Assembly: GCA_965153455.1 (NCBI GenBank)
Contig: OZ234496.1
Span: 6,147,207 to 6,211,206, forward strand
Reading direction: 5' to 3'
Source: Sphagnum compactum
Taxonomy: Eukaryota; Bryophyta; Sphagnopsida; Sphagnales
DNA length: 64,000 nucleotides
The notes beneath the pieces are model-generated. The model searched no databases and was not told where the DNA came from. It was given only the letters and a program-made list of their open reading frames with translations. Shown in pieces: positions 60,401 to 64,000 of this stretch (position 1 is the stretch's first letter; every line of letters begins with the position of its first letter). Made by a program: the position numbers and the translations under genes.

Positions 60401-61680
60401 ATTTCTTGGCCCATGCTCCTTCTTGAGTGTTTTAAGCCAAAATATTATCGTGAATGCAACCCAAGAAAGTAACATCCCTAACTCAACCATAGTCGGCAGC
60501 TTCCCTACTAGTTTGATCCTTCATCACTTAGTGTTTAAAAAGTCATGCCAACATTAGCTTCATGTTCATGCTTCATCTCTCCAACCTCAAGAACTTGCTC
60601 CTTATACAAATCAAATTCCTAGTTCCAAAAAATAGCAATGTAGCGCTGGTAAGGTGGTTCCTATAGTTCTTTGTATATCCCTACAAAGAGATAGTTGAAC
60701 CCTAATCATATTACTGTAGTTTCAAGACAATGGAGTGTTAGGAACCAACCTCTTCTATTGTTTTCCCCTGAGGTACTCCTAGATTTGCAGTTGAGTCCCG
60801 CCACAACTAAGAATTTCTTTTTCACACTCCTTCTCAAAGATCTCATGAAAGTCTTATGGTGGTAAGTCAACTTCTTCGTAATTTCACTTATTCCTTTGTT
60901 TCTTCTCTTTAAAGTCATAGTTGTGGTGGTCGAATGTTCCTTTACTTCTGGTCTTTACATGTACTATTGCTTCAAAACTATTATTTCCACTATCATTCAA
61001 CTCCTCTCCATTATCTTCTGCATTGACTCCTCATTCACAAACAACTTATACTTGCAAAACTAGATACAACTCGTCCTTTTGCATACTCTTCAAATATTAC
61101 TTTACCACTGAATTCACCTATAGTAGGTTTGAACCAAGTCCTATATGGTTGTGCGGACCTCTCAATGACAATTCTATTCTAATTTTGTTGTGCAAAAATC
61201 CCTCTAGCTCGAGCATTCCACTCATTCACACACTCATTATCTCTCCTATAACACTTCTTCCACAAGTAATAACGATGCTTAATCTTTTTTAAGTTTATTA
61301 ACTCCTCAAGACTCAATAAAGTATCCAAGAGCCATATTGGCCGTAGTTCATTTAATGGTGTTTTCAATATCTTGGTAATAGCCTCTCTATTTTTCTTTGT
61401 GAGGTCTAGCTTAGGTGGTTGTAATAAACTTTATTTATAGCCTTTTTTTTTCAGGGCATAGTTGGTAGTGTATAATAATATTTCCATTTTTAAGTTTGGT
61501 TTTGTAACTACTTCCCTCATTACTTCCTGACTTCTCTTACTCTACCCAAAAATATTCATCATCTATGATTTTAAGTATGGAATCTATTCATGGAAGTATT
61601 CTAGGTTTGGGTACAAGCCTAGATGAATTTTTAGGTTCAATAGTTGGAAATTTGTTCTGGTGGTACCTATTAGGGTATCT
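57401..61680 (-). pseudogene. Decayed long coding region downstream of a Gypsy integrase, Lys/Glu-rich
   Basis: The minus strand carries a series of open pieces in the same direction: 61367-61179 (LSLEELINLKKIKHRYYLWK), 60918-60706, 60261-59995 (VGAWEGYNGVAATYFVDTQQ), 59973-59514 (Lys/Glu-rich), 59356-59003 (SSIIDQLKEITLRVRSI, coiled-coil-like) and 58311-58120 (AKVEFKRWHFEQVKNYVSAL). Stops and shifts separate them. They follow the integrase tail directly, so they may be an additional 3' ORF of the same retroelement or a separate gene the element lies next to. No family was recognised. Confidence 0.45.
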
Positions 61681-61726
61681 TTCATAGACATTGGGTGCCA
61701 TAACGTCAATCACTACACTTCATTAT

Positions 61727-62010
61727 TTTAATTTGTTGATATTTACTCTCTCTACTTCATCATCACCTAGAGTAGTTATTTCAACAATATTATTATTAAA
61801 AGCTTTGTGTACTTTATAGGGACCCTTCCAAGGTAACTTAAATTTACCTCCCTTGATTTTAGTTGTTTTGGGCGTTCACAAAACTAAATCACCTTCATAG
61901 ATACTATTGAGTTTCCCTTTTTCATCCCAATTTTCCTTCATGAGTAATTGTATATGATTAATATTTTCACCAGTATGCCAACATTCTTCATCCAATCAGA
62001 TTAGATCTTC
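61727..62010 (-). pseudogene. Gypsy (Ty3) integrase C-terminal tail
   Basis: Minus-strand reading: LDEECWHTGENINHIQLLMK, then DEKGKLNSIYEGDLVL, one stop, then GGKFKLPWKGPYKVH, NNIVEITTLGDDE and VNINKLK before a stop. The GDLVL / GKF-W-GPY / VN-LK pattern is the standard end of plant Ty3/Gypsy integrases. The catalytic core and the rest of pol should lie at higher coordinates but are not there; the strand signal changes at about 62035. Confidence 0.82.
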
Positions 62011-62039
62011 CATTCTTACATAGATGACTTGGTACACCC

Positions 62040-63000
62040 TCAACTCTTTGACACACCTAGTTCTAGCACTTTTCTTGTTGCCACTCTCAAAAGAGTGTAG
62101 GAACACTTGCAACTTTCGGTAGCTTTGGCAGAGTTGATAGGGTAGGTTTTGGTGGCGTTCCATGTTGCCATAGCCAATAAAACAACTATGAAGGAGGGGA
62201 GGATGAGGGTTGAGCAGGAGGTTGCCAATATCTGTAGATAGTACCAACAACTAGAGGACACCCAACAACATGATGCTTTGATGATGCAAGGGCTTCGGAA
62301 AGAAGTTCAAAGGTTGCAAAAGGTTCATGTGAAGCTTATCGAAATCCAAACTTAAAAATTTTGACCTACCAAAGTCAATTACTGAAAATGAAGGATCAAA
62401 TTTTGGCAATTTCCTTTGCTTACGAACAATTGCAAGTGGACCACGAGGCTCTTCTGGCCAAGTATCGAAAGGAGGAGGTGAAGTGGCAATTGATCAACTT
62501 TATAGCCAACAACATCATGCAAAGCAAGCTCAAGGTTGCCGAAATGCAAATCATTCAATTAAAAATCAAAAATTCTACACTACAAAACAAAAGTGAACAA
62601 CAAAAGGAGGAACTTTGGCGCATTACCAAAACGATTTTGAATCTACAAAGGACTATCCAGGAACTCAGGGACAATATCCTTGTAGTTGAAGAGGATTTCA
62701 TGCCCTAGTTACCAAAAATGAGAGGTTGAAGGGCAAGGTAGAATTAATATACCTTTGGCATCATTGAATTGAGGAGTTTGAAACCCTATAAATGGAACAT
62801 GCTTTCATGAATGCAGAACTATTAATCTACCAACAAAAGGCCTATTGAGTTTGACTGGACCAGTGGGAGCATTATAAGCCTCGAGTTACCAGACTGATTC
62901 ACGATTCTTCTAAATCATCTTAGAGGGATGAACAATGACTACGTAATAAGTCGTCTTGAAGTCTATCAACGTGCGTTCCCGCATTTTAGACCTTTTTTTT
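62040..63000 (+). pseudogene. Decayed plus-strand coiled-coil coding relic
   Basis: The longest open piece, 62361-62708, encodes a heptad-like charged sequence (MKDQILAISFAYEQLQVDHE ... LKVAEMQIIQLKIKNSTLQ). Upstream, 62180-62355 continues in the same style in another frame (QGLRKEVQRLQKVHVKLIEI), and open pieces continue to about 63000. It resembles plant retroelement-associated coiled-coil ORFs in style only; no family is assigned. Confidence 0.4.
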
Positions 63001-64000
63001 TTCGATATAAAGATGATGGTGGAGACAACAAAATCTAGATCTGTGAGTGAAAGCCAGAGAAGTGATTAGGACATTGGAACCCAAATGGCGGTTGATTTGG
63101 CCAACCCTTCATAGTAAGGGAGATCAGTACCAAAATTGATCTTGTGACTACAATCAAAATTGACCTTGTCACCCAAATTGGAATTGAACATCTCTTCAGC
63201 ACCAGAACCAAAATCGGAACTAATATTATCAAAGTTGAGGAAGTGGTTTCCCTTGCAGACCTTGCACCTAAGTTTGTGACTATGTGGCACAAGATTCTAT
63301 TTGCCCAGCTTCTCAACAAACTTTGAATGACTAGAATGACGAATATGGTAAAGTAGTTGATAATTTTTTGATGCCCAATTTTGATTTAGGACTTATTGAT
63401 AGATTTTACCAGTGATCATGAGGACATAATCATAAATAGAGAGGAGGAGGATGTTAACAGACAAAAATTCATCTTGTAAAAACTCACTTTTTTTATTATT
63501 GATTTCAGACTATCGATTCTCACTACCGATTTACACTACTAATTTTTTAATATCAATTTACTAGAAATTAAAAAGGAATATCAAAATAATTTAGATGTTT
63601 ACATTTAGAACCAAAATTTTAGAGGATTAGTCTGACACCCATTAGATTTATCTTGATTAATGTTAGTGATTAGTAGAGATTTCTAGGATTTTTTCAGAGT
63701 TCCACTGTTTTCTGGACAAGATTATAAGAGGAATATGATGGTTGTTACTACATTTTTTTGGTTTATTGTGAATTGAAATGAGATTTTGTTTTTGAATCAA
63801 TTTTTTTGGTGTGGAATATTGCCTCTTCGTGTATCATTTGGATTAGAATCATTGTTTTCCTTTAGATGTCAAAGTTTTTATCTAAAACACTAGTATTTTT
63901 AGATGATCAAAAACTAGTATCCATGTTGCAGCAATAGATGTTACTAGCTACTTAAGACTCTTTCTTGAACATAAACCCCTAAGTTATTTACTTGGGGGTT
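63001..64000. other. AT-rich DNA, no gene recognised
   Basis: The piece at 63090-63300 has an internal near-repeat (AAAATTGAYCTTGTSAC twice, 63134-63172). The remainder is AT-rich with nothing identifiable. Confidence 0.5.

Noticed and set aside
63035-63319. 94-codon minus-strand frame overlapping other open frames
   Set aside because: The region contains a short internal repeat that keeps several frames open; no family resemblance.
1-64000. CRISPR arrays, bacterial defence systems, tRNA or rRNA genes
   Set aside because: None seen; the repeats present are plant transposon arrays, satellites or microsatellites.

Overview
The window is nuclear DNA of a land plant, probably a vascular plant with a large, repeat-filled genome (gymnosperm, fern and lycophyte are all possible; the sequence does not decide). 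The evidence is GT-AG introns, a plant C2-type phospholipase D, plant-type telomeric heptamers (CCCTAAA), a Copia element primed by initiator-Met tRNA, and a plant CACTA (En/Spm) transposon. Coding DNA is sparse; most of the window is AT-rich intergenic DNA and transposon remains of very different ages. No tRNA, rRNA, CRISPR array or prokaryotic operon was seen.

Layout. 1-5.1 kb: AT-rich, no gene. 5.1-12.0 kb: leader and twelve exons of a phospholipase D of the beta/gamma class, the only host gene here that looks complete. 12-20 kb: AT-rich DNA with small repeats and hairpins. 20.15-20.6 kb: a degenerate short-period repeat. 20.7-24.8 kb: a broken minus-strand Copia element (one LTR, primer site, gag, protease and integrase; reverse transcriptase and second LTR missing). 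25-32 kb: AT-rich DNA, an orphan CACTA-like end, and an array of roughly 245-bp units each carrying a near-palindrome. 32.2-33.0 kb: an old coding relic.

32,978-46,637: a 13.66-kb CACTA transposon, delimited by matching inverted ends and an exact AAT target duplication. It carries (a) a multi-exon TNPA-like gene whose seven proposed exons have no stop, (b) a captured fragment of a glycoside hydrolase family 3 gene, (c) further unexplained open frames on both strands, and (d) subterminal arrays. The right array is made of ~110-bp units combining a 16-bp palindrome, a CCACGTGG palindrome and telomere-like CCCTAACCCTAAC runs. No TNPD-type transposase was recognised, so the element probably depends on another copy. 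This element is the most interesting object in the window.

46.6-64 kb: a badly decayed non-LTR retroelement that appears to end in a restriction-like endonuclease (48.6-51.0 kb), a 135-bp near-perfect foldback, a second region rich in the palindrome seen at 28-29.6 kb, a coding relic at 53 kb, and a minus-strand Gypsy integrase tail followed by more than 4 kb of same-strand decayed charged/coiled-coil coding sequence.

Exon boundaries are hand-placed from splice motifs, reading frame and family resemblance; no alignment or database search was run.
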